From positions 186,001 through 250,000 of the forward strand of contig NZ_OZ024668.1 of NCBI RefSeq assembly GCF_902497775.2: 64,000 nt of DNA. The letters run 5' to 3'. Positions 8,293 to 17,585 of the stretch are shown here, one piece after another. The stretch is from Pseudomonas fluorescens (GTDB lineage Bacteria; Pseudomonadota; Gammaproteobacteria; Pseudomonadales; Pseudomonadaceae). The translations under genes and the position numbers were made by a program. The notes below the pieces were generated by a model that did no database searches, was not told where the DNA came from, and worked only from the letters and a program-made list of their open reading frames with translations. Each line of letters starts with the position of its first letter. Within the stretch, counting starts at the first letter, position 1.

Positions 8293-8571
8293 CTACTGGC
8301 CGTTACTGCCTTTTTCGGTTTTTTCCTGGCGCTCAAGGATCTTGCTGGTGATGGCAATGCAGTCCTCGGTGTTGCCCGCCGCCTGCGCGGCCTTGGCATC
8401 TTTCACGTGCTCGGCGATCGTATCGTCAAGGCCTTCGGAGGTAGCCCCGCTAGTGGCCATGTTGTCATCGATTTTCTGCAGGTTAGTAGTACACAGGTCG
8501 TCGGCCGCGAACACAGGGGAGGCAAGCAGTGCGGCGGCAATGAACAGTCCGGAAATCGCAGTACGCTTCAT
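8293..8571 (-). CDS. Small periplasmic protein of unknown function
   Basis: A 92-residue protein with a Sec signal peptide (MKRTAISGLFIAAALLASPVFA, cleavage after VFA-A) and a mature domain of about 70 mostly helical residues with two cysteines (DDLCTTNL and NTEDCIAI) that could form one disulfide. AAGGAG lies 7 bases before the ATG. I do not recognise a named family. It sits alone between tmRNA and the lactate operon, on the same strand as both. Confidence 0.7.
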   Translation of the reverse strand: MKRTAISGLFIAAALLASPVFAADDLCTTNLQKIDDNMATSGATSEGLDDTIAEHVKDAKAAQAAGNTEDCIAITSKILERQEKTEKGSNGQ

Positions 8572-8643
8572 GTGAATCTCCTTGGCGGGTAAGGCCTCGG
8601 GAAAAGGGGCCTAAAAGGATGGACTGCACTGCTTGCCTGGGGT

Positions 8644-11454
8644 TCAGATTGTTCGCGCCCGGGTCACGCGGTCCACCAGATAAACCAGACCGTGATAATC
8701 GATCCCGCCATGGTTCGACAGGCCGATCTCACAGGTGCGGCTGGTGGAAATCCCTTCGCTGCAGTACTGCACCGCGTCCTTGAGGCTGCGCAGCGAATGG
8801 GCATTGAGCTCCGGGGTGGTAAAGCCTTTGTCGCCGGCAAAGCCGCAACAGTGAATGCCTTCCGGGATCACCACCTGCTTGCTGCAACGCCGCGCCAGGT
8901 CGATCAGCGCCTGGCTTTCGCCCAGGTGCTGGGTGCTGCAGGTCACGTGCACGGCGATCGGCTCGTCCTGGGGGGTGAACTCCAGTTTGTCAATCAGGTG
9001 GGTGCGGATGAAACGTACCGGGTCATACAGGTCCAGGCGCGTCTCGGCCAGGTCCTGGACCAGGCGCAAGGTGCACGGGCTGGTGTCGCAATAGATCGGG
9101 TCCAGGCCGCCGCGGCTGGCGTGGAGCAGAGCGTTGATCAGTTCCTGGCGCTTGTGTTCGGCCTGCTCGGCGTAGCCCTTGGAGGCAAATGGCTGGCCGC
9201 AGCAAAGGTTGTCCTGGTTGTCCGGGAATACCACCTGATAGCCGGCTTTTTCCAGCAGGGCGCGGGTTTTGTCGAGCAATGAGGTTTGCTCGCGATCTGT
9301 CGCCGCCGGGCCCATCACCCGTGAAACACAGGCTGCCAGGTACACCACCCGTGGCCGCGTATCGTTGCTGGTCGGGCTCAACTGCACCGCTTTGAGCGGT
9401 TGCGGCATGGCTGGGGTCCACTGCGGCACGCGGCCATGGCTGAGTTTGCTCAGGCTTGCACTCAAGCGACTCAAGCGCGGCACGCCGAGCAAGCGGCGGG
9501 CGCCATTGGCGGCTTGCAGAGTAAAGCGTGCGCCGCTGAGGGCGGTGTGGAAATTGTCGGCCAGCCAGTCGGCGGTCTTCACATGATCGGCGGCCTGGGC
9601 GCGCAGCTTTTTCACCAGCTCGCCAGTATTGATACCCACCGGGCAGCGTTGGGCGCACAGGCCGGTGGCGGCGCAGGTATCGATGCCCTGGTACTGGTAG
9701 TTGCGCTCCAGCTCGCGGGTATCGCTGCCGGCACGTTTTTTCGCCTGGATATCGCGCCACATGACGATGCGCTGGCGCGGGCTCAGGGTCAGCCCTTTTG
9801 ACGGGCAGACCGGCTCGCAGAAGCCGCATTCGATGCACTTGTCGACGATCTCGTCGGCTGCCGGTAGCGGCTTGAGGTTCTTCAGGTGGATCTGCGGGTC
9901 TTCGCTGAGCACCACATCCGGGTTGAGGATGCCATTGGGATCGAGCAGACGCTTGAGCTGCCACATCAATTGGTAGGCATCGCTGCCCCATTCCAGCTCG
10001 ACGAAGGGCGCCATGTTGCGCCCGGTGCCGTGTTCGGCCTTGAGCGAACCGCCGAATTCCACCGCCACCAGTTGCGCCACATCGTCCATGAAGGCTTGGT
10101 ATCGGGCGACTTCTTCGGCGTTGTTAAAGCCCTGGGTGAAGACGAAGTGCAGGTTGCCTTCCAGGGCATGGCCGAACAGGATCGCTTCGTCATAGTGGTG
10201 CTTGTCGAACAGGGCGATCAGGCGATTGACGCCGATGGCCAGTTGTTCGACCGGGAAGGTCACGTCTTCGATGATCACCGTGGTGCCGGTTTTACGCACC
10301 GCACCGACGGCGGGGAAGGTGTCCTTGCGGATGGCCCAGAGCTTGGCGTTCTCTTTGGCGTCTTCGGTGAAGTCGACCTGCTTCTCCACCGGGAAGCCCG
10401 CCAGCGAGACCATGATCTGCGCCAGTTGCTCGTGCAGCAGCGCCTGGGTTGCCGCGCGCGATTCGATCAGCAGCGCGCAGGCACCGTCGGACAGTTGCTG
10501 GACAAAGGCCGGCATGCCGGGCTTGTCCTGCACCGAGCGCAGGCTGCGCCGGTCGAGTAGTTCCACGGCCGAAACCGGCTGGCTTTTGAGCACGGTGACG
10601 GCGTTGCAGCAGGTTTGCACATCCGCGAAGACGATCAGGGCCGAGGCTTTGTTCGGGTGATCGATCACCGTGTCGTAGGTCACGGCACTGATAAAACCCA
10701 GGGTGCCCTCGGAGCCAACCAGCAGATGGCTGAGGATATCCAGAGGCTGGTCGTAGTCGATCAGTGCATTGAGCGACAGGCCGGTGGTGTTCTTCAGGCG
10801 GTACTTGTGGCGAATCTTCGCTGCCAGTTCGGTGTTGGCGCGGGTCTCCCGAGCCAGGCGCGCGAGCTCGCCGAGCAGGCTGGCGTGGCTCTGCTCGAAG
10901 GCGGCGACGCTGGCCGGATCTTCGCTGTCCAGGCGCGTGCCGTCGGCCAGCACCAGGCGCATGCCGGCCAGGGTGTGATAGGTGTTTTGCGCGGTGCCGC
11001 AGCACATGCCGCTGGCATTGTTGGCAACGATACCGCCGATCTTGCAGGCGTTGATCGAGGCAGGGTCCGGGCCGATCTTGCGTCCGAACGGGGCCAGCCA
11101 GGCGTTGGCCTGGGCGCCGACTACCCCCGGTTGCAGACGGATCTGCTGGCCCTGATCGCGAATCTCGCGACCGTTCCAGTTATCACCGAGCACGATCAAC
11201 ACCGAGTCGCTGATGGCCTGGCCGGACAGGCTGGTGCCGGCGGCGCGGAAGGTGACCGACACGTGCTCGCGCTGGGCCAGCTTGAGCAGGGCGACCACTT
11301 CGTCTTCGGATTCGACCCGCACCACCAGCTTGGGAATCAGCCGGTAGAAGCTGGCATCAGTGCCGAAAGCCAGGGTCGACAGCGGATCGTCGAAACGTCG
11401 CTCGGCGGGTATCAGGCGTGCTACCGAGTCGAGGAACGCGGTGGGCAGACTCAT
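8644..11454 (-). CDS. lldE: FAD/Fe-S D-lactate dehydrogenase of the lactate operon
   Basis: A 936-residue membrane-associated dehydrogenase: PCMH FAD-binding domain (VTFRAAGTSLSGQAISD near residue 70), FAD-oxidase C-terminal domain (GHALEGNLHFVFTQGF), two ferredoxin-type clusters (CIECGFCEPVCP and CAATGLCAQRCPVG near 540-620) and two CCG motifs (NLCCGQPFASKG and HCCGFAGDKG). It is the third gene after lldP and lldD, where pseudomonads carry the NAD-independent D-lactate dehydrogenase, also called dld. It oxidises D-lactate to pyruvate. I chose the ATG at 11454 with a GGAG site 7 bases upstream over an upstream in-frame start. Its structure parallels the YdiJ-type protein at 4272, a distant paralogue. 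Confidence 0.92.
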   Translation of the reverse strand: MSLPTAFLDSVARLIPAERRFDDPLSTLAFGTDASFYRLIPKLVVRVESEDEVVALLKLAQREHVSVTFRAAGTSLSGQAISDSVLIVLGDNWNGREIRDQGQQIRLQPGVVGAQANAWLAPFGRKIGPDPASINACKIGGIVANNASGMCCGTAQNTYHTLAGMRLVLADGTRLDSEDPASVAAFEQSHASLLGELARLARETRANTELAAKIRHKYRLKNTTGLSLNALIDYDQPLDILSHLLVGSEGTLGFISAVTYDTVIDHPNKASALIVFADVQTCCNAVTVLKSQPVSAVELLDRRSLRSVQDKPGMPAFVQQLSDGACALLIESRAATQALLHEQLAQIMVSLAGFPVEKQVDFTEDAKENAKLWAIRKDTFPAVGAVRKTGTTVIIEDVTFPVEQLAIGVNRLIALFDKHHYDEAILFGHALEGNLHFVFTQGFNNAEEVARYQAFMDDVAQLVAVEFGGSLKAEHGTGRNMAPFVELEWGSDAYQLMWQLKRLLDPNGILNPDVVLSEDPQIHLKNLKPLPAADEIVDKCIECGFCEPVCPSKGLTLSPRQRIVMWRDIQAKKRAGSDTRELERNYQYQGIDTCAATGLCAQRCPVGINTGELVKKLRAQAADHVKTADWLADNFHTALSGARFTLQAANGARRLLGVPRLSRLSASLSKLSHGRVPQWTPAMPQPLKAVQLSPTSNDTRPRVVYLAACVSRVMGPAATDREQTSLLDKTRALLEKAGYQVVFPDNQDNLCCGQPFASKGYAEQAEHKRQELINALLHASRGGLDPIYCDTSPCTLRLVQDLAETRLDLYDPVRFIRTHLIDKLEFTPQDEPIAVHVTCSTQHLGESQALIDLARRCSKQVVIPEGIHCCGFAGDKGFTTPELNAHSLRSLKDAVQYCSEGISTSRTCEIGLSNHGGIDYHGLVYLVDRVTRARTI

Positions 11455-11532
11455 GCAATCTCCTCGTGGGGCAGTGGCATCTGATGCGCCGCGTGCCCCG
11501 GTCAATCAGGCTGTGATTCGAAGGCGCGGCAA

Positions 11533-12678
11533 TCAGGCACCCAGTTCGCGGACCAGCGAGTCGCGGGTGATTTCGCTGATCGATTTGGCGCCAGTCAGCA
11601 CCATGGCCACGCGCATTTCTTTTTCGAACAGGTCCAGCAGGTTTTTCACCCCGGCTTCGCCGGCGGTGGCCAGGGCATAGAGGAATGCGCGGCCGATCAG
11701 CACGGTGTCGGCGCCCAGGGCAATCATGCGCACTACGTCCAGGCCGCTGCGGATGCCGGAGTCGGCGAGGATCTTCAGGTCGCCTTTCACCGCGTCGGCA
11801 ATCGCCGGCAAGGCGCGGGCGCTGGACAGCACGCCGTCGAGCTGGCGGCCACCGTGGTTGGAAACGACGATGCCGTCGGCGCCGAATTTCACCGCATCCT
11901 TGGCATCTTGCGGGTCGAGGATGCCCTTGATCACCATCGGACCTTCCCAGAACTCGCGGATCCACTCCAGGTCTTTCCAGGAAATCGACGGGTCGAAGTT
12001 GGCACCCAGCCAGCCGATGTAATCGGCCAGGCCCGTGGGGCTGCCACGGTAGGCGGAGATGTTGCCCAGGTCATGGGGCTTGCCCAGCAGGCCGACATCC
12101 AGGGCCCACTGCGGGTGGGTCATGGCCTGCCAGACGCGGCGCAGCGGCGCATTCGGGCCGCTCATGCCGGAGTGGGCGTCGCGGTAGCGGGCGCCGGGTA
12201 CCGGCATGTCCACGGTGAACACCAGGGTGGTGACGCCAGCCGCCTTGGCGCGCTCCAGGGCGTTGCGCATGAAGCCGCGGTCCTTGAGCACGTAGAGCTG
12301 GAACCACATCGGCCGGTCAATGGCCGGCGCCACTTCTTCGATCGGGCACACCGACACCGTCGACATCGTGAACGGAATGCCTTTGGCCGCCGCGGCACGG
12401 GCCGCCTGAACTTCGCCGCGGCGTGCGTACATGCCGGTCAGGCCGACCGGGGCCAGGGCTACTGGCATGCTCAGGGTTTCGTTGAACAACTGGGTCTGGA
12501 GGCTCAGCTCGGACATATTCTTCAATACGCGTTGGCGCAGGGCGATGCCGGCCAGGTCCTGAACGTTGTGGCGCAGCGTGTGCTCGGCGTAGGCACCGCC
12601 GTCGGCGTAGTGGAACAGGAATGGCGGCAGCTTGCGTTGGGCAGCTGCGCGGTAATCGGTAGAGGCAGAAATGATCAT
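11533..12678 (-). CDS. lldD: L-lactate dehydrogenase, FMN-dependent (quinone)
   Basis: The 381-residue protein is a full-length FMN-dependent alpha-hydroxyacid dehydrogenase. The catalytic histidine is H275 in [10 protein letters not shown] (273-282), the same number as in E. coli LldD. The N-terminal [14 protein letters not shown] and the phosphate-binding [16 protein letters not shown] near residue 305 are also present. It oxidises L-lactate to pyruvate at the inner membrane. It lies between lldP and lldE in an operon on the minus strand, with gaps of 67 and 78 bases. Confidence 0.97.
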   Translation of the reverse strand: MIISASTDYRAAAQRKLPPFLFHYADGGAYAEHTLRHNVQDLAGIALRQRVLKNMSELSLQTQLFNETLSMPVALAPVGLTGMYARRGEVQAARAAAAKGIPFTMSTVSVCPIEEVAPAIDRPMWFQLYVLKDRGFMRNALERAKAAGVTTLVFTVDMPVPGARYRDAHSGMSGPNAPLRRVWQAMTHPQWALDVGLLGKPHDLGNISAYRGSPTGLADYIGWLGANFDPSISWKDLEWIREFWEGPMVIKGILDPQDAKDAVKFGADGIVVSNHGGRQLDGVLSSARALPAIADAVKGDLKILADSGIRSGLDVVRMIALGADTVLIGRAFLYALATAGEAGVKNLLDLFEKEMRVAMVLTGAKSISEITRDSLVRELGA

Positions 12679-12709
12679 GGGGTCTCGCAGCGTTGGTTAA
12701 AGGGGAGCT

Positions 12710-12735
12710 GCCGGGCGCGCCACAACGCGCCCGGC
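12710..12735 (-). other. GC-rich hairpin between lldP and lldD
   Basis: GCCGGGCGCG (12710-12719) and CGCGCCCGGC (12726-12735) form a perfect 10-bp stem with a 6-base loop. No T-tract follows, so it is unlikely to be a full terminator. It may stabilise the lldP message end or set different levels of permease and dehydrogenase. Confidence 0.6.
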
Positions 12736-12745
12736 CCCTGACACT

Positions 12746-14413
12746 TTAGTGAACCAGCATGCCGGTCAGCCAATAAGCCTGGATCAAGGTGATCAGGCCG
12801 ACGATGGTGGCGAAGAACAAGCTGTGCTTGAGGGTGAAGCGGAACAGGTCCGACTCTTTGCCGACCAGGCCGGTGGCGGCGCAGGCCACGGCGATCGATT
12901 GCGGCGAGATCATCTTGCCGGTCACGCCGCCGCTGGTGTTGGCGGCAACCAGCAGGGTGTCGTTGACCCCGATCTGGTGCGCAGTGGTGGCCTGCAGCGA
13001 GCTGAACAGGGCGTTGGACGAGGTGTCGGAACCGGTCAGGAACACGCCCAGCCAGCCAAGGAACGGCGAGAAGAACGGGAACGCCGCGCCGGTGCCGGCC
13101 AGCACCAGGGCCATGGTCGAAGACATGCCCGAGTAGTTGGTGACGAAGGCGAAGGCCAGCACCATGCCGATCGACAGGATCGGCCAGCGCAGTTCGAAGA
13201 AGGTCTCTTTCAAAGTGGTCAGACCAGTTTTGAAATTGATCTTCAGCACCAGCATCGAAATCAGCGCCGAGAAGAAGATCGCGGTACCGGTGGCGGAAAT
13301 CGGGTCGAACTTGAACACCGCCGGGATCGCTGTCGGGGTGGCGACGATCGGTGCGGTCTTGATCACCAGTTGGTCAAGGTGCGCAATGGCGAAGTTGAAC
13401 ACCCAGCTGTACATCGAACCGCCGGCGGCGAAAGCGGCCTTGAACGGCTTGAGGGTCCAGATGGTGACCAGCACGGTAAGGATCAGGAACGGCGACCAGG
13501 CCTTGAAAATCTCGCCGAAGCTGTACGGCGAAGGCTGGCTGCCACTGCTCTGGACCACTGCGGCGCCGACGCTGCCGGGGGCCGCGGCGAACGAGCGCTT
13601 GGGCTGCCAGACCTTGAGGAACAGGGTCAGGGAAATCAGGCTGGCCAGGGCTGAGGTGATGTCCGGCAGTTCCGGGCCGATGAAGTTCGAGGTGAAGTAC
13701 TGGGTCACGGCGAAGCTCAAGCCGGCTACGAGCGCGGCTGGCCAGGTCTCTTTGACGCCGCGCAGGCCGTCCATCATGAACACCAGCCAGAACGGCACGA
13801 ACAGCGACAGCAGTGGCAGTTGGCGACCGGTCATGGCGCCGATCTTGAACGCATCGATACCGGTAACCTGACCTGCAACGATGATCGGAATGCCCAGGGC
13901 GCCGAAGGCCACCGGTGCAGTGTTGGCGATCAGGCACAAGCCGGCGGCGTAGAGCGGATTGAAGCCCAGGCCCACCAGCAGGGCAGCGGTAATCGCCACC
14001 GGTGCGCCGAAACCTGCCGCACCTTCGAGGAAGGCGCCGAAGCAGAAGCCGATCAACAGCACTTGCAGGCGTTGGTCATCGGTGATCGACAGCACCGAGC
14101 TGCGGATCACTTCGAACTGGCCGCTCTTGACTGTCAGTTTGTACAGGAAGACAGCGGCGACAATGATCCAGGCAATCGGCCACAGGCCATAGGCAAAGCC
14201 GTATCCGGCGGCGGCGAGCGCCATGTCGGCAGGCATCTGGAAGGCAAAGATCGCCACCAGGATCGACAGGCCCAGCGTGATGCTGCCAGCCACATGACCC
14301 TTGAGGCGGAACACCGCCAGCGCGAGGAAGAAGAACACGATCGGGATGACTGCCGCGAGCGCGGACAGGCCAAGACTGCCAAGCGGACTGTAAAGCTGTT
14401 GCCAGGTTTGCAT
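12746..14413 (-). CDS. lldP: L-lactate permease
   Basis: A 555-residue polytopic inner-membrane protein of the lactate permease (LctP) family with at least 12 hydrophobic segments. Typical segments are [20 protein letters not shown] near residue 130 and [20 protein letters not shown] near 455. It carries L-lactate, and in relatives D-lactate and glycolate, into the cell with protons. It is the first gene of lldP-lldD-lldE. A perfect LldR-type operator is centred about 54 bases upstream of its start. Confidence 0.97.
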   Translation of the reverse strand: MQTWQQLYSPLGSLGLSALAAVIPIVFFFLALAVFRLKGHVAGSITLGLSILVAIFAFQMPADMALAAAGYGFAYGLWPIAWIIVAAVFLYKLTVKSGQFEVIRSSVLSITDDQRLQVLLIGFCFGAFLEGAAGFGAPVAITAALLVGLGFNPLYAAGLCLIANTAPVAFGALGIPIIVAGQVTGIDAFKIGAMTGRQLPLLSLFVPFWLVFMMDGLRGVKETWPAALVAGLSFAVTQYFTSNFIGPELPDITSALASLISLTLFLKVWQPKRSFAAAPGSVGAAVVQSSGSQPSPYSFGEIFKAWSPFLILTVLVTIWTLKPFKAAFAAGGSMYSWVFNFAIAHLDQLVIKTAPIVATPTAIPAVFKFDPISATGTAIFFSALISMLVLKINFKTGLTTLKETFFELRWPILSIGMVLAFAFVTNYSGMSSTMALVLAGTGAAFPFFSPFLGWLGVFLTGSDTSSNALFSSLQATTAHQIGVNDTLLVAANTSGGVTGKMISPQSIAVACAATGLVGKESDLFRFTLKHSLFFATIVGLITLIQAYWLTGMLVH

Positions 14414-14458
14414 ATGGGGTGGCCCCTAATTGTTGTTGGTCAGGCACTGGCATTGGAT

Positions 14459-14475
14459 AATTGGTAAGACCAATT
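14459..14475. promoter_or_regulatory. LldR operator
   Basis: AATTGGTAAGACCAATT is a perfect 7-bp inverted repeat (AATTGGT/ACCAATT) around three bases. It closely matches the LldR box known from pseudomonad lldP promoters, AATTGGCCCTACCAATT. It lies between divergent lldP and lldR, placed to repress lldP until lactate binds LldR. Confidence 0.85.
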
Positions 14476-14668
14476 TACAATGTCGAGGCGCTAGGTTAAA
14501 AGCCTCGCTGCGGCTGTGTCAATTTGTCCCAGGAAAAACTTTTGTCGCAGGGGTGCAGGAACACGGGCCTGAACGGCAGGGAAATTTGCCAACTGATTAG
14601 TGTCGGCGGGGCGCGGATGCGCCAGAATAGACAGCCCCGAACGCACTCGGGATTGTGGAGAGCATGTG

Positions 14669-15436
14669 ATGGTTTTTGATCAGGTCCGCCAACGCCGTTT
14701 GTCCGACGATATCGTCGAGCGGCTGGAGGGGATGATTCTTGAGGGCACCTTGACGGCCGGTCAGCGCCTGCCCGCCGAGCGGGCGCTGGCCGAGCAGTTC
14801 GGCGTGTCACGACCGTCGTTGCGCGAAGCGATCCAGAAACTGGTGGCCAAAGGTTTGTTGGTCAGTCGTCAGGGCGGCGGCAACTACGTGGCCGAATCGC
14901 TTGGCTCGACCTTCAGTGACCCGCTGCTGCAGTTGCTTGAAAGCAACCCCGAAGCGCAGCGCGACTTGCTGGAGTTCCGGCATACACTGGAGGCATCCTG
15001 CGCCTATTATGCGGCGATCCGCGCCACCGAGCCGGATCGTCAGCGGCTCAAGGCGGCCTTCGATACCTTGCAGGATTGTTACGCCCGCGCTGATGAAGTG
15101 GACCGGGCCGAGGAGGGCGCGGCAGATGCGCGCTTCCACCTGGCGATCGCCGAGGCCAGCCATAACGCGGTGCTGTTGCACACCATTCGTGGCCTGTTCG
15201 ACCTGCTCAAGCGCAACGTGGTCACCAACATCGGCGGCATGTACAAGCAGCGCGCCGAAACCCGCGACATGCTCATCAGCCAGCACCGTGAGTTGTACCT
15301 GGCGATTGTCGAAGGGCGGGCGGAGGATGCTCGCGAAGTGTCCAGCCGGCACATCACTTATGTGCAGGAAGTGCTCGATGAAGTGCGTCAGGAGGTTCAG
15401 CGGGTGGCACGGGCGCAGCGGCGTAGCGGGCGCTAG
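14669..15436 (+). CDS. lldR: Lactate-responsive GntR/FadR-family regulator
   Basis: A 255-residue regulator with an N-terminal GntR winged helix (LPAERALAEQFGVSRPSLREAIQKL, about residues 30-55) and a C-terminal FCD ligand-binding domain with the metal-site histidines expected of this class (DARFHLAIAEASHN, then LISQHRELYLAI and SSRHITYV). It is divergent from lldPDE and should repress that operon through the operator at 14459-14475, released by lactate. I chose the ATG at 14669, preceded by GGAG; the upstream in-frame extension lacks a ribosome site. Confidence 0.94.
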   Translation: MVFDQVRQRRLSDDIVERLEGMILEGTLTAGQRLPAERALAEQFGVSRPSLREAIQKLVAKGLLVSRQGGGNYVAESLGSTFSDPLLQLLESNPEAQRDLLEFRHTLEASCAYYAAIRATEPDRQRLKAAFDTLQDCYARADEVDRAEEGAADARFHLAIAEASHNAVLLHTIRGLFDLLKRNVVTNIGGMYKQRAETRDMLISQHRELYLAIVEGRAEDAREVSSRHITYVQEVLDEVRQEVQRVARAQRRSGR

Positions 15437-15452
15437 CAATCGCGCAGATGCA

Positions 15453-15498
15453 ATCGCGGGGTAAGCCCGCTCCTGCAGGAGCGGGCTTGCCCCGCGAT
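15453..15498. repeat. REP-type palindrome between lldR and smpB
   Basis: ATCGCGGGG-TAA-GCCCGCTCCTGCAGGAGCGGGCTTG-CCCCGCGAT forms a long near-perfect dyad. Its half, GAGCGGGCTTGCCCCGCGAT, is the REP core also seen at 24729-24801 and 46854-46879. It lies between the convergent lldR and smpB ends and probably doubles as a bidirectional terminator. Confidence 0.8.
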
Positions 15499-15518
15499 GA
15501 GCCAAAGTCAGACTGGGA

Positions 15519-16001
15519 TCAGTCTTCCTTGCCCTTGTTGCGCACCGCGCGCTGCAATTCGCGGTCGGAATCGCGCTCGCGCTGGGTATCGCGCTTGTCG
15601 TATTCCTTCTTGCCCTTGCCCAGTGCGATTTCGCACTTGATCAAGTGCTTGCTCCAATAGATCGACAAGGCCACGCAGGTGTAGCCCTTCTGCTGGACGG
15701 CCGCATGCAGGCGTTCCAGCTCTCGACGGTTGAGCAGCAGTTTGCGGGTACGTGTCGGGTCGGCGATGACGTGAGTACTGGCGGCTGTCAGCGGCGTGAT
15801 ATGGCTGCCCATCAGCCAGGCCTCGCCATCCTTGAGTACCACGTAACTGTCGGTCAGGTGCGCCTTGCCGGCACGCAGACTTTTTACTTCCCAACCGGAC
15901 AGGACCAATCCGGCCTCGAACTTGTGTTCGATGAAGTAATCGTGACGCGCCTTTTTATTCTGCGCGATAGTCCCTGTCGGATGTTTCTTTTGTTTAGCCA
16001 T
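15519..16001 (-). CDS. smpB: SsrA-binding protein SmpB
   Basis: The 160-residue protein begins [23 protein letters not shown] and has the SmpB OB-fold motif [16 protein letters not shown] and a basic C-terminal tail ([20 protein letters not shown]) that enters the empty mRNA channel. It binds the tRNA-like domain of tmRNA (encoded at 7797-8188) and brings it to stalled ribosomes. The ATG at 16001 matches the conserved family start. A TATAAT lies only nine bases before it, with no Shine-Dalgarno visible, suggesting a very short or absent leader. Confidence 0.97.
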   Translation of the reverse strand: MAKQKKHPTGTIAQNKKARHDYFIEHKFEAGLVLSGWEVKSLRAGKAHLTDSYVVLKDGEAWLMGSHITPLTAASTHVIADPTRTRKLLLNRRELERLHAAVQQKGYTCVALSIYWSKHLIKCEIALGKGKKEYDKRDTQRERDSDRELQRAVRNKGKED

Positions 16002-16010
16002 AGGGGCGGC

Positions 16011-16016
16011 ATTATA
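16011..16016 (-). promoter_or_regulatory. Consensus -10 box immediately before smpB
   Basis: TATAAT on the minus strand (16016-16011), nine bases upstream of the smpB ATG. Transcription would start within about three bases of the start codon. No convincing -35 is seen at 16-18 bases spacing. Confidence 0.5.
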
Positions 16017-16162
16017 GGCAGTCGCCGCGCTGTCGGCTACGGGGTAGCAGTGCGCTTGAGCCATTGCCGTGAATCCCGGACAATGCGCGCACTTGATGCG
16101 CTCTATGGCGCCCATCGGCATTCGGGTTGCGTTTGCCGCTCAGCTTTGGAATTGACCCCTGG

Positions 16163-16597
16163 ATGACTACCCATATTCAACGTTCGGCGCTGCTGCCATA
16201 TCCCGCCCAGGCCCTGTACGACCTGGTCAATGATGTAGCGCGCTACCCGGAGTTTCTGCCCTGGTGTTCGTCCAGCACCGTGATGGAAGAAAGCGACACG
16301 CACATGCGTGCGCGCCTGGAAGTGGCCAAGGGAGGGATGAGCCAGCAGTTTGTTACCAGCAATGTGCTGGTGCCTGGCCAGTCCATTGAAATGAACCTTG
16401 AAGAGGGGCCTTTTACCCAACTGCATGGCGTCTGGGTATTCAAGCCATTGGGCGAGAAAGCCTGCAAGATCAGCCTCGACCTGTCGTTCGATTACGCCGG
16501 TCCACTGGTGCGTGCCACCTTGGGGCCGCTGTTCAACCAGGCCGCCAATACCCTGGTTGACGCCTTTTGCCAGCGCGCCAAGCAACTCCATGTCTGA
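16163..16597 (+). CDS. ratA: RatA-type START-fold protein (coenzyme Q-binding / ribosome-association family)
   Basis: A 144-residue SRPBCC/START-like protein. It begins MTTHIQRSALLPYPAQALYDLV and contains DVARYPEFLPWCSSSTV, the family signature shared with mitochondrial Coq10 and bacterial RatA/YfjG. Members bind ubiquinone-like lipids; E. coli RatA was described as blocking 70S ribosome association, and the toxin label is disputed. It is divergent from smpB and overlaps the next gene by 8 bases, forming the widely conserved smpB / ratA-ratB pairing. Confidence 0.92.
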   Translation: MTTHIQRSALLPYPAQALYDLVNDVARYPEFLPWCSSSTVMEESDTHMRARLEVAKGGMSQQFVTSNVLVPGQSIEMNLEEGPFTQLHGVWVFKPLGEKACKISLDLSFDYAGPLVRATLGPLFNQAANTLVDAFCQRAKQLHV

Positions 16598-16907
16598 AAC
16601 CTTGCTAACGGTCGAGGTGGTGTATGCGCTGGCCGAGCGCCAGGTGCTGCTCAGCGTCGAGGTGCCAGCAGGCACGACGATCAATGAGGCGGTAAAACTG
16701 TCGGAAATCGCCGCGCATTTTCCCGAGGCAGATGTTCAGGCCTGCCAGTTCGGTATCTTTGGCCGGGTGATTGCCAATCCCGGCGAACAGACGGTCGAGG
16801 CGGGTGATCGTATCGAGATCTACCGACCATTGCTGGCGGATCCGAAAGAGGTGCGCAAGCAGCGAGCGGCCAAGGTCGCTCGGGTGTTCAAGAAAGCCAA
16901 ACGCTGA
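16590..16907 (+). CDS. RnfH-family ubiquitin-like protein (RatB)
   Basis: A 105-residue beta-grasp protein with the family pattern VEVVYALAERQVLLSVEVPAG, FGIFGRVIANPGE and the conserved IYRPLLADPKEVRKQRA near the end. Its ATG lies inside the last codons of ratA, so translation is coupled. The family is named RnfH or RatB; its molecular role is not established. The lysine-rich tail (RVFKKAKR) suggests nucleic-acid or ribosome contact, which is inference. Confidence 0.9.
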   Translation: MSETLLTVEVVYALAERQVLLSVEVPAGTTINEAVKLSEIAAHFPEADVQACQFGIFGRVIANPGEQTVEAGDRIEIYRPLLADPKEVRKQRAAKVARVFKKAKR

Positions 16908-16919
16908 ATTACAGGTAAG

Positions 16920-16948
16920 AAAAAGCCCGGACTGATCCGGGCTTTTTT
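16920..16948. terminator. Bidirectional terminator between the RnfH-family gene and bamE
   Basis: AAAAGCCCGGA-CTGA-TCCGGGCTTTTTT has a GC stem flanked by A-run and T-run on opposite sides, so it can terminate both convergent transcripts. It starts 13 bases after the RnfH-family stop codon. Confidence 0.9.
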
Positions 16949-16963
16949 GTGTGCGCTGCAGGC

Positions 16964-17488
16964 TTACTGCGCCGAGGTGTCCAGCGGTTCTGGCAGCGGT
17001 ACCGGGATGACCTCGATGGTATCCACGTCTTTCTGGATGGTGTCTTCCAGCGAGCCTGGCTTGGCAGGTTTTTCCTGCGCTGCGGGTTCGCTGCTGCCGG
17101 TCGGGCTGACGGTGGTGTCGCCGCTGCCGCCCAGGATTTCCTGGTCGCGGCTGACGCCCGGCATGAAGTCGCCGGACAGGCTGCTGAGCTGATCGTTCTC
17201 GTTGAAGAAGATGCTCATGCGCTCCTGCTGGCGCTCGCCGCCACCTGGCTGCAGGCTGTACAGGTAATCCCAACGATTGGTGTGGAAGGTATCCTGAATC
17301 AGCGGATTACCCATGATAAACCTTACTTGCCGACGGGTCATTCCGGGGCGCAATTGGTCTATCATGTCTTGCGTGACGACATTGCCCTGCTGGATGTCGA
17401 TTTTGTAAACCCCGGGGAACGAGCAACCGGCGAGTGCGAGCAGTCCCACGAAGGTGAGGCTGGTTAGCAAGAGCTTGGTGTTTTGCAT
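16964..17488 (-). CDS. bamE: Outer membrane assembly lipoprotein BamE (SmpA/OmlA)
   Basis: A 174-residue lipoprotein: signal peptide with lipobox LAGC near residues 20-23, then the BamE fold with motifs [20 protein letters not shown] and [18 protein letters not shown]. The C-terminal 60 residues are a low-complexity Pro/Glu/Ser-rich tail beyond the E. coli protein. It is a non-essential member of the BAM complex that inserts beta-barrel proteins into the outer membrane. The ATG at 17488 begins directly at the signal peptide. It is divergent from fur, a pairing conserved in pseudomonads. Confidence 0.95.
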   Translation of the reverse strand: MQNTKLLLTSLTFVGLLALAGCSFPGVYKIDIQQGNVVTQDMIDQLRPGMTRRQVRFIMGNPLIQDTFHTNRWDYLYSLQPGGGERQQERMSIFFNENDQLSSLSGDFMPGVSRDQEILGGSGDTTVSPTGSSEPAAQEKPAKPGSLEDTIQKDVDTIEVIPVPLPEPLDTSAQ

Positions 17489-17585
17489 CGGTGGGCGACT
17501 TCCACTATCTTGGCTGGACAACGTAAACCCCGATCATACCCGTATTCAGAGAAGCTGCGAAGCAGCATCGGCGAGAAAGCTGACC

